Shown in pieces: positions 60,741 through 64,000 of a DNA stretch of 64,000 nt. A program made the translations under genes and the position numbers. Location of the stretch: assembly GCF_031755915.1 (NCBI RefSeq), contig NC_083380.1:29794501-29858500 (forward strand). Reading direction: 5' to 3'. This DNA is from Ziziphus jujuba (taxonomy: Eukaryota; Streptophyta; Magnoliopsida; Rosales; Rhamnaceae). The notes beneath the pieces are model-generated. The model was not told the origin of the DNA, did no database searches, and saw nothing but the letters and a program-made list of their open reading frames with translations. Position 1 is the first letter of the stretch; each line of letters begins with the position of its first letter.

Positions 60741-61898
60741 GCATTTGCTTTAATACTTGAATCACAAGGTACAACTTTATGCATACATTGGACATAGATT
60801 ACCATTACAATTCCAAATTAACCACCCACCGTAAACTGTCCTCTTTACTACAAACTGTAGAGGAACCATTTAAATTATCTCTAACTCTTCCACTTGCAAG
60901 CAGACTCCACTGCACACTACAAGTCTCAACTCGATCAACAATCTTACCATCATACAACCTAGCCACCACATCTTTACACTGCTTTTGAAACTCCATCCAT
61001 ATTGCATGTGTCATCGAGACAAACATGCATAGGGTCAGACTTCATGCCCTCATGAATTGACTTTTTCCTACTCTTCCAGACTTCCTAACAAATAAAAGTA
61101 ACCAAAGCTAGCATATCACCATTTCCATAATAACCTCTATTCAATTCAGAACATGATCAAACCATTCCAGCACTAAACATCACCGGAATCCTCAAAACAC
61201 CAACCCAAATTACTTTCAAACCAAATTGCAAGAGTCCAAGCATATTGCTAAAGCATATGACCAATGTTTTAGGATCACTCTTACAAATTGGACAGATATT
61301 ATCCACCAAAATGTTCCTACAATGAAAAATTGTTCCATTTATAGCTCTCCACATAAAAGCTCAATTTTTTGCGAATAATTTGATTCCTCACGGAACTTTC
61401 TACATCTACTCATTCTCCACATTTATGATTGGATTTGGGTAAACAATTTGGTATTTGTAGATTACTACATAATTGATACACTATTTAAAGAGAAAATATA
61501 TTTAGAGGTTTACATTTTTTAAAGTAGAAAACAAAAATGTGCTTAGTAAATGATTTTATCTAATGTTTAATACAAAAATAACGAATATATAATAGATATA
61601 GAGATACTTTTCCCAATTGAAAGGGTATAAATTTATTGATACTATTAGTTTCTAAACTATATTCATATTTACATTTTGATCCTAACTTTTTATTTTTGAA
61701 ATTTTGATCATTGAATTTCAGTTTTTGTTAGGTTTTGATCTTTAAAAACTATTTTTAGCAATTTTGAGATATGTAATAATCTACTATTAAATGAAAACAA
61801 TAAATTATATAATTCAGCATTTTTGTAAGGCCTTTGCACATTGCATAAAAAGTGCATTGCTCACTTCAAAATTAATAAAAAAAATGAAGAGTTACATA
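60741..61898. repeat. Segmental repeat copy D, second part
   Basis: Continues copy D after Copia-1: LINE zf-RVT remains on the minus strand (ILVDNICPICKSDPKT near 61310) and the non-coding tail seen at 47690-48075, ending near CTTCAAAATTAATAAAAA. Confidence 0.8.
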
Positions 61899-64000
61899 CA
61901 TTTTTTTTTGGAAAGAGAAAAGATTGCATTAATTAAGAAACAAAGGTACACATATCATTACGAAGTGAATCAATAAGCCATTGAGGCCCATCTTCTAACC
62001 AGGACTCAAAACCAAAGAGACGTGTGGCATATTTAGCAATACAGTGGGCCACATGATTTGTCTCTCTGAGTTCAAACAAACAAACAATTCCAAGACAACT
62101 AGACAATAGTGTCTGTAACCTTCCTATCATAAAACAATTAGAATCAAAGTGGTTCGCGGACACAGCAGAATTGACAGCCCGGACAGCATCCAGACAGTCA
62201 CTTATAACTTCTCCCTGAGTGAAACCCTCATCCAAACAAAAACATATACCCTCATAAATAGCCATAAGCTTTGCATATCTAATTGACCAGAAAGCTTCAA
62301 CAGGTTTTGCCATAGCACCCAAAAGCTCACCTGACGAGTTTCTCACGACCACACCAATTCCAATCCTTAAGTTGCCCACGTTAATAGCAGCATCCACATT
62401 TATTTTAAGGTGTATATTACACTGCACACTCTCGAGGTTTCTCTTACAACCAGATACTTTCATGAAGTTATAAAAATAAAAACATAAGGGTATCCAGTTG
62501 TAATAAAAGAAAATCTCAAGGGTGTGCAGTGTAATATATCCTTATTTTAAGCTTGTCTCCTTGTGGCAGTGTCTAGTGCTGAACCTGATCAGAATGTGTT
62601 TGGTCTGTTGTGAATCAGTATGCAACATGGCCTCCTTGTACTCCACATGCAAACGTGAGATAGAATCCAACATTTGAGTGTCTGTTTTAACAAAGCCACC
62701 ATGTAAAATAGTATTTCTTCTATTCCAAATACTCCAACATGTCTAAGAAAACCTTTCTTTCTGGAATTCAGAAAAATTTGTAAAGATATGAAAACACATA
62801 GTAGATAAAGAATCAAAGACACAACTCTTTAGGTCCTTAAAAAAACCCAAAAGTTTCCACAAACGAATGGACTGCATACAATCCCAGAAGACATATAATA
62901 CATTTTCCTCCCCTTTATGACAGAATGGGCATTCTGTATTGTCTGTAATGTGATGCGAAGATAACGAGGATAAACATGGTAAAGCATCATTACAAGCACG
63001 CCAAATTAGTATTTTCACTTTGTTTGGAACACTTAAGCACCAGAGAACTTTCCACCACAGACCAATATGTTAATTACTAGAACCTCCAATATTGCTCCCA
63101 ATTCCAATTTTTTTAGCCTCTCAGTAGCCACCCCTAACCATATATACTCCACTTGAGTTATGTTTCCAAGCAAATCTGTCCTCCTGAATAAGCCCACCAA
63201 ATGGAATTGTTTTGATAATTACAGCTTCATCAGCAGAGAAGATTGCATTTATCATATTCAAATTCCAACCCTCAGAATCAGTAAGTAAACAATCCACCTG
63301 TGTATTGTCATCCAAATTTCTAGGAGATAAAATCCGTGAGCACCTACACTTGGAAGCCATGAATCCTTACATACACAGATTGATTTACCATTCCCAATTC
63401 TCCAAATCCCACCACTGTCTAGTACACTGCGCCCCCAGATGAGACTACGCCAAGAATGGAAAGGCTGCCTGCCATTATCCGCCTCCCAAAAGGAACATGT
63501 TGGGTAATATCTAGCTTTTAACACCCATGCAAATAGACTAGTTGGGGACCTAACAATTCGCTAGCATTGCTTCGCTAATAAGGCACAGTTAAACTCTTCT
63601 AAAGATTTGAAGCCTAGACCCTCCATCGCCTTTGACTATGTCAACTTGAACTAACTAATCCACAGTATGCCACGCTTGCCAGTATAAGATCCCTACCAAA
63701 AGCGTGTCATTAAACTAGTTAAATCCTTAATTAATTTTTTTGGGAATCAAAAACAACTCATAGTATAAGTAGGAAACGACTGTGCAACAGCTTTCAGTAG
63801 AATTTCTTTTCCTCCTTTAGATAACAACTTCTCATTCCAACCTTCTAATTTGTGCCAAACTCATGTTTTAATGGATTTAAAAATTTCAATTTTTCTTCTT
63901 CCGAAAAAAAAAAAGGAAGTTGAAGATATGTGTCATGGACATTACTCTCTTGAACTTGAAGGGATTGGAGCACAAAATTGCGAACGGACTAAGAAGTGTT
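61899..64000 (-). mobile_element. LINE ORF2 3' part, cut by the window edge
   Basis: A plant L1-type LINE on the minus strand, independent of the duplicated fragments. From the right: reverse transcriptase C-terminal part ([20 protein letters not shown] near 63800, then ALLAKQC, VLKARYYPTCSFW near 63500, WRIGNGKSI near 63390), then zf-RVT (LIWRACNDALP, ECPFCHKGEENVLY, near 63000-62870), then an RNase H-like domain (61933-62463: INVDAAINVG, GVVVRNSSGEL, ELRETNHVAH). A short T9 run at 61901-61909 marks the poly(A) end. Stops near 63650-63760 and frameshifts make it inactive. The 5' part lies beyond the window. Confidence 0.85.
62400..62552. repeat. Imperfect inverted duplication inside the LINE
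   Basis: About 62400-62461 reads into a diverged reverse complement at about 62486-62552: TATTACACTGCACAC on one side, GTGTGCAGTGTAATATA on the other, with further paired words (CCAGATAC / GTATCCAG). It would form a hairpin with a loop of about 25 nt. Confidence 0.8.

Overview
This window looks like plant nuclear DNA, most likely from a eudicot. It is very AT-rich and full of (AT)n, poly-T and TTA tracts. It holds plant-type Ty1-copia elements, LINE remnants and long solo LTRs, and its two apparently intact genes belong to plant families: a group D MAP kinase kinase and a Cf-type LRR receptor-like protein. I saw no rRNA, tRNA or CRISPR, though I could not scan exhaustively for tRNAs. The species is not determined.

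Layout. 0-6.3 kb: a LINE 3' remnant, then AT-rich spacer. 6.3-7.7 kb: an intronless MKK7/MKK9-like gene on the minus strand, with a TATA box and G-boxes. 9.6-28.8 kb: an old duplicated repeat block (modules X and Y, a minus-strand LINE 3' end, and a tail). It is interrupted by two related solo LTRs of about 3 kb, and the second LTR contains a 7.1 kb minus-strand Copia element (Copia-2). 28.8-34 kb: a foldback MITE, an F-box/DUF295 fragment, another LINE remnant, and a patch of short palindromes. 34.8-37.95 kb: a cluster of fragments from four unrelated housekeeping-type genes (a BPA1-like RRM protein, DNA ligase 1, eIF2B epsilon, complex I NDUFB3), all on the minus strand and several with splice sites preserved. 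39.8-42.9 kb: an intact 892-residue receptor-like protein gene, followed by the 3' stub of a lost paralogue. 44.6-61.9 kb: a second set of the duplicated repeat modules, carrying a MULE-like element with a 9 bp target duplication, a broken WRKY fragment and a Copia element (Copia-1). 61.9-64 kb: the 3' part of a minus-strand LINE that runs off the window.

Only the MKK and the receptor-like protein look able to make protein; both belong to immune or stress signalling, but nothing here ties them together. Everything else is transposon, duplicated repeat or broken gene copy. The duplicated blocks are useful because each supplies an 'empty site' for insertions in the other, which confirms element ends and target duplications. 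The most unusual feature is the four-gene fragment cluster at 34.8-37.95 kb, which has the signature of a gene-capturing transposon, although I could not find its ends.
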